Below, piece after piece: positions 23,985 through 33,589 of a stretch of DNA of 50,035 bases; position 1 is the first letter of the stretch, and every line of letters begins with the position of its first letter. Made by a program: the position numbers and the translations under genes. Under the pieces are notes generated by a model. It saw nothing but the letters and a program-made list of their open reading frames with translations. It searched no databases and had not been told where the DNA came from. The stretch is from Polaromonas sp. (GTDB taxonomy: Bacteria > Pseudomonadota > Gammaproteobacteria > Burkholderiales > Burkholderiaceae_C), in contig NZ_JAQSDL010000037.1 in assembly GCF_029945895.1 (NCBI RefSeq), positions 1 through 50,035 on the forward strand, written 5' to 3'.

Positions 23985-26900
23985 GCTGCTTCTCCCATTT
24001 GTTGCACGGCAAACGCCTTGTCGTCATCGCGCGGCGTATCCAGCCAGTCCACTTTGTCCATCTTGCGCACCACCACGAACTCGTCACGGTTGGTGCCTAT
24101 GGTTCCGTAGTAGTTGAAGCCGTAGGAAAGCTGCGCGTAGCCGCCGATCATGTGGGTCGGCTTCAGCACGATGCGTGTCACCGAGTTGTGGATGCCGCCA
24201 CGCTGGCCGGTGATCTCCGAGCCCGGGGTGTTGACGATTTTTTCCTGAGCGTGGTACATCATCACCATGCCGGGCTTGACGCGCTGGCTGACGACAGCCC
24301 GCGCGGCAATCGCGCCGTTGACGTTGTAGGCCTCGATCCAGTCGTTGTCCTCCACGCCGATCAACTTCGCGTCGTCTTCACTGAGCCAGATGATGGGTCC
24401 GCCCCGGCTCAGCGTCAGCATCAACAGGTTGTCGGTGTAGGTCGAGTGAATGCCCCACTTCTGGTGCGGCGTGATGAAGTTCAGCAGTATCTCGGTGTTG
24501 CCGTTGGTACGGATCCCGTGCACCCCAGCCGTAGCCTTCAGGTTCACCGGCGGCCGGTAACTGGCCAGGCCTTCGCCGAAAGCCAGCATCCACGGGTGGT
24601 CCTGGTAGAACTGCTGGCGGCCGGTGAGGGTGCGCCATGGGATCAATTCATGCACATTGGTGTAGCCCGCGTTGTAGGACACGGTTTCCGATTCAATGCC
24701 ACTCCAGGTCGGCGAGCTGATGATCTTGCGTGGTTGCGCCTGGATGTCGCGAAAGCGTATCTTCTCGTCCTCGCGGTGCAGCGCCAGGTGCGTGTGCTCG
24801 CGGCCGGTCTGCTTGCCCAGTGCCGCCCAGGCCTTGACCGCCACATGGCCGTTGGTTTCAGGGGCCAGCTGCAGCACCATCTCGCAGGCGTCGATGTCAC
24901 TGTTGATGCGCGGCATGCCCTGGGTCACACCGGGCTCGGTCACCAGACCGTTGAGCTGACCGAGCTGCTTCACCTCGGTTTCGGTGTTCCACGAAATACC
25001 CTTGCCGCCATTGCCGATCTTGTTGAGCAGCGGGCCGACGGCCGTGAAACGTTTGTAGACATTGGGATAGTCGCGTTCGACCACCTGCATCTGCGGCGCC
25101 GTCTTGCCGGGCACCAGTTCGCACTCGCCACGCTTCCAGTCCTTGACTTCAAAAGGCTGGGCCAGCTCACCCGGGGTGTCGTGCATCACCGGCGTCAGCA
25201 CCATTTCCTTCTCGACGCCGAGATGGCCTTCGCACAGCTCGCTGAATTTTTTCGCGAAGCCCTTGTAGATTTCCCAGTCGCTTTTCGATTGCCAGACCGG
25301 GTCCACCGCGGTCGACAGCGGATGGATGAAGGGGTGCATGTCGCTGGTGTTGAGGTCGTTCTTCTCGTACCAGGTCGCCGTCGGCAACACAATGTCGGAG
25401 TACAGGCAGGTCGTGCTCATGCGGAAGTCGAGCGTGACCAGCAGATCCAGTTTGCCCTCGGGCGCCTTGTCATGCCAGACAACTTCCTCCGGTTTGCCTT
25501 CCTCTGCGCCGAGGTCTTTGCCCTGAACACCGTTGTCCGTGCCGAGCAGATGTTTGAGGAAATACTCATGGCCCTTGCCTGACGAACCGATGATGTTGGA
25601 GCGCCAGACAAACATGTTGCGCGGCCAGTTGTCCGGATGGTCCGGGTCCTCGCAGCTCATCTTGAGCGAGCCGTCCTTGAGCGACTGGACGACATAGTCC
25701 TTGGCATCCAGACCCGCGGCCTGCGCGTCCTTGACGACCTGCATGGGATGGGTCTGCAATTGCGGCGCGCTTGGCAACCAACCCATGCGCTCGGCGCGCA
25801 CGTTGTAGTCGATCATGCTGCCGCCGTAGAGCTTTTTATCGGCCAGCGGCGACAGCACTTCGTCCACGCCGAGTTTCTCGTAGCGCCACTGGTCGGTGTG
25901 TGCATAAAAGAAACTGGTGGAGTTCATCTGCCGGGGTGGACGGATCCAGTCGAGCGCAAAGGCCAGCGGCGTCCAGCCGGTCTGCGGCCGCAGTTTTTCC
26001 TGGCCCACGTAGTGCGCCCAGCCACCGCCGCTTTTGCCGATGCAGCCGCACATCATCAGCATGTTGATGACGCTGCGGTAGTTCATGTCGCTGTGGTACC
26101 AGTGGTTCATGCCTGCACCGATGATGACCATGGACCGGCCTTCGGTCTTGTCGGCATTGTCGGCAAACTGGCGTGCGACGGCGATCACCTGGTCGCGCGG
26201 CACACCGGTGATCTGCTCCTGCCAGGCCGGCGTGTAAGGTGTGTTGTCGTCAAAATCGGCGGCAGCCAGTTCACCGGGCAGGCCGCGGGAAATGCCGTAC
26301 TGCGCGACCTGCAGGTCGAACACCGTCGCCACCAGGGCCGAACGCTCCTCGCCAGCCTTGCCGAGTGAAATGCGTTGCACGGGCACTGTACGCACCAGCA
26401 CATCGCTCTGCTCATTGTTCTGGAAATGGTCATGGTGGATGCCGCCGAAGTACGGAAAACCGACCTTGGCGCTGTCAGCACTGGGTGCATCACCTTCCAT
26501 CACCGACAGCTTGAGCGTGACCTCGTCACCCTGGCGCGCCTCCTTGGACTCCAGGTTCCACTGGCCGGCATCGGCACGGCCGTCCGGACCCCAGCGAAAG
26601 CCGATGGCGCCGTGCGGCAGGACGACCTTGCCCTGCGCGTCGAAAGCCACGGTTTTCCACTCGGGGTTGTTCGCCTGGCCCAGCTTGCCGTTGAAGTCGG
26701 ACGCCCGTACATAACGGTCCGGCACCATGACGGTTTCACCGTTTTCCATCTGGTGCTCTTTCAGCATCACCAGCATGGGCAGATCGGTGTAGCGGCGCGC
26801 GTAGTGGTCGAAGTAGGCCGAACGCGGTTTGCCATTGCCACCGAAGTAGAAGTCTTTCAGAATCACGTGGCCCATGGCCATGGCAACTGCAGCATCGGTG

Positions 26901-27799
26901 CCCTGCTTGGGGTGCAGCCACAGGTCGGAGAGCTTGGCGACCTCGGAATAGTCGGGCGTGATCGCGACCGTCTTGGTGCCCTTGTAACGGACCTCGGTGA
27001 AGAAGTGCGCATCGGGGGTGCGCGTCTGCGGCACGTTGGAACCCCACGCAATGATGAAGCCGGAGTTGTACCAGTCAGCCGATTCGGGCACGTCGGTCTG
27101 CTCACCCCAGACCTGGGGGCTGGACGGAGGCAGGTCGCAGTACCAGTCGTAGAAACTCATGCACACGCCGCCGATCAGTGACAGGTAGCGCGAGCCGGAG
27201 GCATAACTGACCATGGACATCGCCGGGATCGGCGAAAAACCGATGATGCGGTCGGCGCCGTGTTTCTTGATCGTGTGGACGTTGGAGGCCGCAATGATCT
27301 CGTTGACCTCGTCCCAGCTGGAACGCACGAACCCACCCAGGCCGCGCACGCTCTGGTAGTCGCGCCGCTTGGCGTCGTCCTGCACCACGGCCGCCCAGGC
27401 CTCGACCGGCGCCAGCGTCAGGCGCGCTTCGCGCCAGTGCTTGAGCAGGCGGGCGCGCACCATGGGGTACTTGACGCGGTTGGCGCTGTACAGATACCAG
27501 CTGTAGCTGGCACCGCGCGAGCAGCCGCGCGGCTCGTGGTTGGGCATGTCCCAGCGCGTGCGCGGGTAGTCGGTCTGCTGGGTTTCCCAGGTGACGATGC
27601 CGCCTTTGACGTAGATCTTCCACGAACACGATCCCGTGCAGTTCACGCCATGGGTGCTGCGCACAATCTTGTCGTGCGCCCAGCGGTTGCGGTAGGCGTC
27701 TTCCCAGGTCCGGTCTTCGGCGGTGGTGACGCCATGCGCCCCGGAGAAAGACTCCCGGGGGTTGGAAAAGTGGCTCAGTCGATCGAGAAAGTGACTCAT
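23981..27799 (-). CDS. narG: Respiratory nitrate reductase alpha subunit (molybdopterin)
   Basis: A 1272-residue catalytic subunit that reduces nitrate to nitrite on the cytoplasmic side of the membrane. The N-terminal FS0 cluster ligands fit the E. coli pattern: H50, C54, C58 (STHGVNCTGSCSW) and C93 (EPRGCSRGAS). The Mo-ligand Asp lies in PESADWYNSGFIIAWGSN. A C-terminal block ENDWIEAYNVNGAIAARAVV belongs to the MGD-binding domain. No twin-Arg export signal is present, in keeping with a cytoplasmic Nar. CGGAGAATCAA precedes ATG 27799. The 42 bases before it separate it from narK2. Confidence 0.98.
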   Translation of the reverse strand: MSHFLDRLSHFSNPRESFSGAHGVTTAEDRTWEDAYRNRWAHDKIVRSTHGVNCTGSCSWKIYVKGGIVTWETQQTDYPRTRWDMPNHEPRGCSRGASYSWYLYSANRVKYPMVRARLLKHWREARLTLAPVEAWAAVVQDDAKRRDYQSVRGLGGFVRSSWDEVNEIIAASNVHTIKKHGADRIIGFSPIPAMSMVSYASGSRYLSLIGGVCMSFYDWYCDLPPSSPQVWGEQTDVPESADWYNSGFIIAWGSNVPQTRTPDAHFFTEVRYKGTKTVAITPDYSEVAKLSDLWLHPKQGTDAAVAMAMGHVILKDFYFGGNGKPRSAYFDHYARRYTDLPMLVMLKEHQMENGETVMVPDRYVRASDFNGKLGQANNPEWKTVAFDAQGKVVLPHGAIGFRWGPDGRADAGQWNLESKEARQGDEVTLKLSVMEGDAPSADSAKVGFPYFGGIHHDHFQNNEQSDVLVRTVPVQRISLGKAGEERSALVATVFDLQVAQYGISRGLPGELAAADFDDNTPYTPAWQEQITGVPRDQVIAVARQFADNADKTEGRSMVIIGAGMNHWYHSDMNYRSVINMLMMCGCIGKSGGGWAHYVGQEKLRPQTGWTPLAFALDWIRPPRQMNSTSFFYAHTDQWRYEKLGVDEVLSPLADKKLYGGSMIDYNVRAERMGWLPSAPQLQTHPMQVVKDAQAAGLDAKDYVVQSLKDGSLKMSCEDPDHPDNWPRNMFVWRSNIIGSSGKGHEYFLKHLLGTDNGVQGKDLGAEEGKPEEVVWHDKAPEGKLDLLVTLDFRMSTTCLYSDIVLPTATWYEKNDLNTSDMHPFIHPLSTAVDPVWQSKSDWEIYKGFAKKFSELCEGHLGVEKEMVLTPVMHDTPGELAQPFEVKDWKRGECELVPGKTAPQMQVVERDYPNVYKRFTAVGPLLNKIGNGGKGISWNTETEVKQLGQLNGLVTEPGVTQGMPRINSDIDACEMVLQLAPETNGHVAVKAWAALGKQTGREHTHLALHREDEKIRFRDIQAQPRKIISSPTWSGIESETVSYNAGYTNVHELIPWRTLTGRQQFYQDHPWMLAFGEGLASYRPPVNLKATAGVHGIRTNGNTEILLNFITPHQKWGIHSTYTDNLLMLTLSRGGPIIWLSEDDAKLIGVEDNDWIEAYNVNGAIAARAVVSQRVKPGMVMMYHAQEKIVNTPGSEITGQRGGIHNSVTRIVLKPTHMIGGYAQLSYGFNYYGTIGTNRDEFVVVRKMDKVDWLDTPRDDDKAFAVQQMGEAA

Positions 27800-27841
27800 T
27801 TGATTCTCCGTTAAAGCGGTAAAAGCGGGTCCGACGACGGC

Positions 27842-29470
27842 TCAGGGGTTTTTGATCTCGGCGCCGCGGCGCAGGTAAAACCACCAGTTCAGCACCAGGC
27901 ACAGGGCGTAGAAGATGGCAAAGCCGTACATGGCGTTTTCGGGTGTACCGGCCTTGATCTGCGCGCCGATTACCACCGGGGCGATGAAGGCGCCGTAAGC
28001 GGCAATGGCCGAGGTCCAGCCCAGCACCGGGCCGGCCTGCTGGCGGTCAAAGATGACGCCAATCGTGCGGAAGGTGGAGCCGTTGCCGATGCCGCTGGCG
28101 GCAAACAGCACGACGAACAGCACCATGAAGATCAGGAAGTACTGCTCCGGTGCGGCCGACTTGTAGGCCAGCAGCATCACATAACCCACGGCCACGGAAA
28201 CCACCACCATGATGGCGGAGATGATCTGCGTCACGATGGAGCCGCCGACCTTGTCTGAAACCCAACCGCCCACGGGGCGGATCAGTGCGCCGACAAACGG
28301 GCCTATCCAGGCAAAAGTGAGGGCCGATGGTGCGTTCGGGTTTTTCAGTGTGTGCTGCATGACGCCGGCGGCGTCGGGCACATGGCTGATGCCGAAAATC
28401 ACGGTGATTGCCAAAGGCAGGGCCATCGAGAAACCGATGAAGGAACCGAAGGTCACGATGTAGAGCAGCGTCAGCGACCAGGTGTGTTTGTTACTGAAAA
28501 TTGCAAACTGTTTGGCAATGGCTTCCTTCATCGGGCCGAAGGCCGTCACCTTCAGCACCATCAGGGTGCTGACCACAATCAGTGGCATGGCGATCCACAT
28601 GTTGAGCAGGCCCAGCCCCGTGGGTTTAGGCAGGTAGAGGTACAACCCGACACCGGCCGGCACAAACGACAGGGTGTACAGCCAGATGATCTTGAGGAAG
28701 GCCGGGATCGTGCCGCCGATGGCGGGCGAGACGGTGGTCAGGTTGTTCATGCCGAAAAAGCAGATGACCGACAGCGGCACCAGCGACAGCAGCCAGGCGA
28801 AGCCGGCGTTCTGGATCCAGGTGGGGGTACCGGCCGTGATTTTTCCGAGAATCCAGCCGCTGTCCTTGACCAGCGTCATCGATTCGCCACCGAAACTGCC
28901 GAAGATGCCGACGGTCATCACCAGGGGAATGACAACCTGCATGGCGGTGACGCCGAAGTTGCCCAGGCCCGCATTGAGGCCGAGCGCCGTGCCCTGCAGC
29001 CGCTTGGGAAAAAAGGGGCTGATGTTGGACATCGAACTGGCGAAGTTGCCGCCGCCCACACCCGACCACAGCGCCATCAGCTGGAAGGACCACAGTGGCC
29101 ATTCAGGATGCTGCAGCACGATGCCGGTGCCGATGGCCGGCGCCAGCAGCATGGACGTCGTCAGGAAGATGGTGTTGCGTCCGCCAGCCAGCCGGATCAG
29201 GAAGGAGGCCGGGATGCGCATGGTGGCGCCGGCCAGGCCTGCAATGGCCGTCAGCGTGAACAGCTCGGCCTGGGTGAAAGGAAAACCCAGGTTGAGCATC
29301 TGCACGGTGATGATGCCCCACATGCCCCAGACGGCAAAACCGCACAGCAGGCTGGGCACGGAGATCCAGAGATTACGGTAGGCAATGCGCTTGCCGGTGC
29401 TTTCCCAGAACTGCTCGTCTTCGGGACGCCAGTCGGTGATGTCGGCGCTGGAACTTGTTTGGGTATTCAT
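27842..29470 (-). CDS. narK2: Nitrate/nitrite transporter, NarK2 type
   Basis: A 542-residue MFS protein with about 12 membrane segments. GLAGATMRIPASFLIRLAGGRNT and GVGGGNFASSMSNISPFFPKR (nitrate signature) mark the nitrate/nitrite porter family. The N-terminal EQFWESTGKRIAYRNLWISVP and the longer length fit the NarK2-type nitrate/nitrite antiporter of narK1K2 pairs. It is directly downstream of narK1 (26 bases) and upstream of narG, so nitrate import and nitrite export would be made along with the reductase. Confidence 0.92.
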   Translation of the reverse strand: MNTQTSSSADITDWRPEDEQFWESTGKRIAYRNLWISVPSLLCGFAVWGMWGIITVQMLNLGFPFTQAELFTLTAIAGLAGATMRIPASFLIRLAGGRNTIFLTTSMLLAPAIGTGIVLQHPEWPLWSFQLMALWSGVGGGNFASSMSNISPFFPKRLQGTALGLNAGLGNFGVTAMQVVIPLVMTVGIFGSFGGESMTLVKDSGWILGKITAGTPTWIQNAGFAWLLSLVPLSVICFFGMNNLTTVSPAIGGTIPAFLKIIWLYTLSFVPAGVGLYLYLPKPTGLGLLNMWIAMPLIVVSTLMVLKVTAFGPMKEAIAKQFAIFSNKHTWSLTLLYIVTFGSFIGFSMALPLAITVIFGISHVPDAAGVMQHTLKNPNAPSALTFAWIGPFVGALIRPVGGWVSDKVGGSIVTQIISAIMVVVSVAVGYVMLLAYKSAAPEQYFLIFMVLFVVLFAASGIGNGSTFRTIGVIFDRQQAGPVLGWTSAIAAYGAFIAPVVIGAQIKAGTPENAMYGFAIFYALCLVLNWWFYLRRGAEIKNP

Positions 29471-29496
29471 GGTGCTTCCTCAAAAAAGGGATTTGT

Positions 29497-30759
29497 TCAG
29501 GCCTGTGCGCCGGCCGCGTTCTTGCCCATGACTTCAGTGCGGCGCACCTCTGTCCAGTACATCCAGATCAGCGAGACCCAGACGATGCCGTACATGAACA
29601 TGAAGGCGCTGGAGCGGATGCCCGTCAGGTCCATCAGACCGCCAAAGATGATGGGCAGCACAAAGCCGCCCAGACCACCGGCCAGCCCGACAATGCCGCT
29701 GATCGCGCCGATGTTGGCGCCGTAGTCGTCGCTGATGTACTTGAAGACACTGGCCTTGCCGAAGGCCCAGGCAATGCCCAGAATGAACATCAGCGCGGTG
29801 AAGGTGTAGACGTTCAGGCCGAGGTGGAAAGTCGTCGGGCCATTGACCGTGAGAATGGTGAAGTCGGTCTGTGGGTAGGAGAGCAGGAACAGGCAGACCC
29901 AGCTCACCCACATCACCCACCAGGTCACGCTGTGCGCGCCGTACTTGTCGGACAGAATGCCGCCGAAGGCGCGCAGCACGCCACCGGGCAGCGAGAAACA
30001 CGCCGCCAGCAGCGCTGCCACGCGGATGTCGAGGCCGAACTCGCCCACGTAGTACTGGACCATCCAGAGCGACAGGGCCACATAACCACCGAACACGATG
30101 CTGTAGTACTGGCAATACTTGAGGACTTTCGGATCCTTCAGGGCCTTGAGCTGGTCGCTGAACTTGACATGGCTGGGCACCAGGTGCGAAGGGTCGCTGT
30201 AGCTGAACAGCCAGAACAGCACCAGCGCAGCCAGCATGATGACCGCGTACACCTGAGGAACCATGGCCCAGCCAAAGGCCACCAGCAGCACCGGTGCCAC
30301 AAACTTGTTGACGGCGGCACCCGAGTTGCCGGCGCCGTACACACCCATCGCCATGCCCTGGCGGCTTTTCGGGAACCAGCGCGCCACGTAGGGCGTACCC
30401 ACCGAGAAGGAGCCACCGGCCAGGCCGACAAACAGGCCGATCACCAGAAAGTGCCAGTAGACCGTCGCGTAACTCATGAGCCAGATCGCGGGCACGGTGA
30501 TGGCCATGAGGATCGTCATGACGATGCGGCCACCGTAGCGATCGGTCCAGATGCCCAGCGGGACGCGGATCAGGGAGCCCGTCAGCACCGGCGTGGCCGC
30601 GAGCAGGCCGAACTCGGTGGCGTTGAGATTGAGCATCTTCTTGATCGGGATGCCGATCACGCCGAACATCATCCAGACCATGAAGCAGACGGTGAACGCC
30701 AGCGTGCTGACAATCAGCACCGACCATGCTTTTCTTGAATTGCCCAGTTCAGAGGCCAT
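29497..30759 (-). CDS. narK1: Nitrate transporter, NarK1 type
   Basis: A 420-residue MFS protein. GSLIRVPLGIWTDRYGGR (motif A) and GLFVGLAGGSFSVGTPYVARWF (nitrate signature) identify the family. The shorter length and sequence fit NarK1, proposed to be a nitrate/proton symporter. ATG 30759 (MASELGNSRKAWSVL) has GGAG upstream; the longer frame into the intergenic region has no family resemblance. It is the first gene of the transport-reductase operon, preceded by a DNR/FNR-type box at 30910-30923 and a hairpin at 30848-30864. Confidence 0.93.
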   Translation of the reverse strand: MASELGNSRKAWSVLIVSTLAFTVCFMVWMMFGVIGIPIKKMLNLNATEFGLLAATPVLTGSLIRVPLGIWTDRYGGRIVMTILMAITVPAIWLMSYATVYWHFLVIGLFVGLAGGSFSVGTPYVARWFPKSRQGMAMGVYGAGNSGAAVNKFVAPVLLVAFGWAMVPQVYAVIMLAALVLFWLFSYSDPSHLVPSHVKFSDQLKALKDPKVLKYCQYYSIVFGGYVALSLWMVQYYVGEFGLDIRVAALLAACFSLPGGVLRAFGGILSDKYGAHSVTWWVMWVSWVCLFLLSYPQTDFTILTVNGPTTFHLGLNVYTFTALMFILGIAWAFGKASVFKYISDDYGANIGAISGIVGLAGGLGGFVLPIIFGGLMDLTGIRSSAFMFMYGIVWVSLIWMYWTEVRRTEVMGKNAAGAQA

Positions 30760-30847
30760 GTTGTTTCTCCAGACACATGGCATGACTGTCGGCCTTTCCC
30801 CCCGTCTTGAATATCCTCCTTTCGAACGTGGTGACAGGGCCGGAAAA

Positions 30848-30864
30848 GCGCTGGCGGCCAGCGC
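30848..30864. promoter_or_regulatory. 17-bp hairpin in the narK1 leader
   Basis: GCGCTGGCGGCCAGCGC has perfect 8-base arms around one base. It lies between the predicted start of transcription and the narK1 ATG, so it would be in the 5' untranslated RNA. It could be an operator or a stabilising RNA hairpin. Confidence 0.45.
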
Positions 30865-30909
30865 CGCCATCGTTCTGAAGAACTAGGGCCGGGTCAAGCT
30901 GCCCCGGAC

Positions 30910-30923
30910 TTGATCTTTGTCAA
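30910..30923 (-). promoter_or_regulatory. FNR/DNR-type box for narK1 operon
   Basis: TTGAT-CTTT-GTCAA (minus strand TTGAC-AAAG-ATCAA) has one mismatch from the perfect TTGAT-N4-ATCAA palindrome. About 22-24 bases closer to narK1 there is a weak -10 (CCTAGT/TAGTTC region at about 30882-30889), the spacing of a class II FNR-activated promoter. That would place the start near 30875, with a leader of about 115 bases. The box overlaps the narL stop codon. Confidence 0.7.
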
Positions 30924-31645
30924 CCCATCTCCCGGCCAGCCGCGTATACGGCCGCCTGCACCCTGGAGGTGAGCTGCAGCTTGCGCAGAATGTGCTGGAC
31001 GTGAATCTTCACTGTCGTCTCCGCGATGTCGAGCTTGCGGGCAATCACCTTGTTGCTGTCGCCGCGCGCGATCAGCGCCAGCACCTCACGCTCGCGCGCC
31101 GACAGCAGCGCGATGGCCGAATCAGCCTGCAGGCCCGGCAACGGAGCGTCCCCATGACGGTCGCCGTTGCGGTCGCCATTGCCCGCCGCGACATCGCCAT
31201 TGGCGGTCGGCGGAGACTTGGAACGGAAAGCGGCCACCAGCTTGGTCATCATTTCCGGGCTGACCACCGACTCCCCCTCCAGCACCTTGATGATGGACTC
31301 CGACAGGCTGTCCAGCTCCACGGTTTTCAGCAGGTAACCGTCGGCGCCGGCCTGCAGCGCTGCAGACAGGTCGTCCTCGTTCTCACTCACCGTCAACATC
31401 AGGATGCGGGTGCCAGGTGCCGCCTCCTTGAGCGTCGCGATGCCGTCCACGCCCAGAACACCCGGCAGGTGGTTGTCCAGCAGGATCAGATCCGGCTTGC
31501 TGCGCTTCACGCAGCGCAGCGCCTCGCCGATGTCGCCGGCCTCGCCCGCCACCGTGAAACGTCCGTCCTGCGAGAGCAGCGCGACGAGACCGCGGCGAAA
31601 CAGGGTATGGTCATCGACCACCAGCAGGGCAATGGGCATCGTCAT
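30920..31645 (-). CDS. narL: Nitrate/nitrite response regulator
   Basis: A 241-residue response regulator. Receiver domain 1-125 with acidic pair D11/D12, phospho-acceptor D57 (LILLDNHLPG) and K107 (GYLLKTVE). C-terminal LuxR-type helix-turn-helix (LSAREREVLALIARGDSNKVIARKL-type block, ending HILRKLQLTSRVQAAVYA), as in NarL. The linker is unusually long and carries a low-complexity stretch GNGDRNGDRHGD. It follows narX by 9 bases. Phospho-NarL would be expected to act on the narK1 promoter next door. Confidence 0.92.
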   Translation of the reverse strand: MTMPIALLVVDDHTLFRRGLVALLSQDGRFTVAGEAGDIGEALRCVKRSKPDLILLDNHLPGVLGVDGIATLKEAAPGTRILMLTVSENEDDLSAALQAGADGYLLKTVELDSLSESIIKVLEGESVVSPEMMTKLVAAFRSKSPPTANGDVAAGNGDRNGDRHGDAPLPGLQADSAIALLSAREREVLALIARGDSNKVIARKLDIAETTVKIHVQHILRKLQLTSRVQAAVYAAGREMG

Positions 31646-31654
31646 GTCTGGTCC

Positions 31655-33586
31655 TCAGTCACCGTGCGCACCGGCGGTCGCGGCCGCAAACCCCGAAGAC
31701 CTGGCAGCGACGGTGCCGCTGACCTCCGGATGCGGCGGCAGCGTCAGTGTCACGGTGGTTCCCTCGCCGGCCGTGGAAACAATCTCGACCTCGGCGCCTA
31801 TGCGTCCTGCGCGCTCGCGCATGATGTTCAGGCCGACATGGGACTGTCCGGGGTGCTTGCCGGTGTCGAAGCCGGCGCCGTTGTCGTGCACCACAAAACG
31901 CCAGCGCACACCCTTGTTCACCTCCAGGCCGACCTGCATGGCGCCCGCGTGTTTTCGTACATTGGACAGCGCTTCCTGGAGCACATGCAGCACCTGCACC
32001 TGCACGTCCGAAGGCAGGGGCAGACCCTGGCCGTGGACCTGCAGCTGGGCCGCCAAACCCGTCTGGCTCTGGAACTTCTGCAGGGTTTCCTGCAGGGCCT
32101 GCTCGATGTCGTCGGTATTGGTTCGGGTGCGGAAATGCACCAGCAGCTCCCGGACATCGCTGATGCTTTCGCGCAGCCCGACGTCCAGTTCATCGAGCGC
32201 ACCCTGCACCTGCACCGGCTGCCCTTTCTGCACGGCTGCCCGCAGCAACTGCACCTGGATCTTGAGGAAGGCCAGGGATTGGGCAATCGAGTCATGCAGG
32301 TTGCGCGCCAGCAGCGCCCGCTCCTCCGCCACGGCCGCCTCCCGGTCCAGGGCGTCGGCGCGCAGACCTTCCAGCGAACTGGCCAGATGGCTGGCTAACG
32401 CGTCCAGCAATTCAATTTCATCCGCACTGAGCATGACCGTGGTGCGAAAGAACAGATTGAACTCGCCGAGCAGGCGCTGCTGCAGGCGTATCGGCACGGT
32501 GACGACACTTTCGTAGCCCGCCTTGGCGCAGTGGCGCACCGGCGCTTCGTCGTGGCTGAGGATGGGAATCACGCGGGTGCGCGCGTCCGGCCGCAGGTTG
32601 CCGCAGGCGCACGCGCCCGCGAGCAGGCTGCGCTCTTCTTCCACCAGCTCCTGCGGGAAACAGTCGGAAGCCAGCATCAGGTACCGCTGGTTGGCATCAT
32701 CGGACCAGCGCACTGCGGCGGCGTCGGCCTTCATCACGGCGCGCACGCGCTGGGCAAAACCGCGTGCCAGCTCGTCAATGCTGCCGGCCTGGGCCAGAAA
32801 GGCGCTGACCTTGTACAGCGCCTCCAGCCGCGCGCGTTGCGCCTCGATGCGCCGCGTCTTGGCCTCGACCTTGGCCTCCAGCCCTTCATACAGCGACTGC
32901 AGGGTCGCCGTCATGTGGTTGAAGCCGGCCGCCACCTGGCCGAACTCGTCCACGGTGTCGACCTCGATGCGTGTCCTGAAATCCCCGGACTCCAGCTTGC
33001 GCAAGCCCAGCCTGAGCTGTGCCAGCGGGTTGATCACGTACATGTAACCGGTGAAAAGCATGATGACCGCCCCGCCGATAGCCAGCAACATCATCAGCAA
33101 CTGGAACAGGTTCAGGACGGCGGTCAGCCGGGACAGGTGCTGCTCGATCGCCAGCACCAGCCGGTCGCTGGCGTCCACAAACGCAGCCCCGGCCTTCATC
33201 AGGTCCTGTGCCGGCGCCGCCGGCTCAGCCAGCCACAGCGGACGCTGGGCACGCCACAGGGACTCGACATCGGCAAAACGCGCACCCACCTGGTCGTCCC
33301 AGGGCACGAACAGCGGCCGGGAAGGGTCGCCTTCGCGCAGCAGGGCCAGGCTCTCGTCGAAGCGGGTCACCAGCGCCTGCAACTCGGTGCGTTCCACGCC
33401 GGCCTGCACGGCGCTGGCCAGGCGCCAGGTCTGCATGCGCATGCGCCCGGCTTCGTTGACGGCTGCGGCGCCGCCTTCGAGCTGCCAGGTGACCCACAGG
33501 GTCAGCCCGATGGAGACCAGGGCCACCACCAGCAGGCTGACCCCGATGCGCATGAGTTTTTTGGAGAGCGAGGCGGTGTGCTGCAT
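31655..33586 (-). CDS. narX: Nitrate/nitrite sensor histidine kinase
   Basis: A 643-residue membrane sensor. TM1 about 12-34, periplasmic P box NEAGRMRMQTWRLA (44-57, the nitrate-binding motif of NarX/NarQ), TM2 about 160-185, HAMP about 186-240, a central Cys-containing module (C309, C326, C328, C353), then a HisKA_3 dimerisation domain with H431 (ALLARNLHDSIAQSL) and an HATPase with ALSNVRKHAGA and HDNGAGFD. The start is only 3 bases after the holA stop, so read-through from the housekeeping operon is likely. The partner is the adjacent narL. Confidence 0.93.
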   Translation of the reverse strand: MQHTASLSKKLMRIGVSLLVVALVSIGLTLWVTWQLEGGAAAVNEAGRMRMQTWRLASAVQAGVERTELQALVTRFDESLALLREGDPSRPLFVPWDDQVGARFADVESLWRAQRPLWLAEPAAPAQDLMKAGAAFVDASDRLVLAIEQHLSRLTAVLNLFQLLMMLLAIGGAVIMLFTGYMYVINPLAQLRLGLRKLESGDFRTRIEVDTVDEFGQVAAGFNHMTATLQSLYEGLEAKVEAKTRRIEAQRARLEALYKVSAFLAQAGSIDELARGFAQRVRAVMKADAAAVRWSDDANQRYLMLASDCFPQELVEEERSLLAGACACGNLRPDARTRVIPILSHDEAPVRHCAKAGYESVVTVPIRLQQRLLGEFNLFFRTTVMLSADEIELLDALASHLASSLEGLRADALDREAAVAEERALLARNLHDSIAQSLAFLKIQVQLLRAAVQKGQPVQVQGALDELDVGLRESISDVRELLVHFRTRTNTDDIEQALQETLQKFQSQTGLAAQLQVHGQGLPLPSDVQVQVLHVLQEALSNVRKHAGAMQVGLEVNKGVRWRFVVHDNGAGFDTGKHPGQSHVGLNIMRERAGRIGAEVEIVSTAGEGTTVTLTLPPHPEVSGTVAARSSGFAAATAGAHGD

Positions 33587-33589
33587 GGC

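Noticed and set aside
30760..30919. NarL heptamer sites in front of narK1
   Set aside because: No convincing TACYYMT pair was found by eye, although NarL control is expected.
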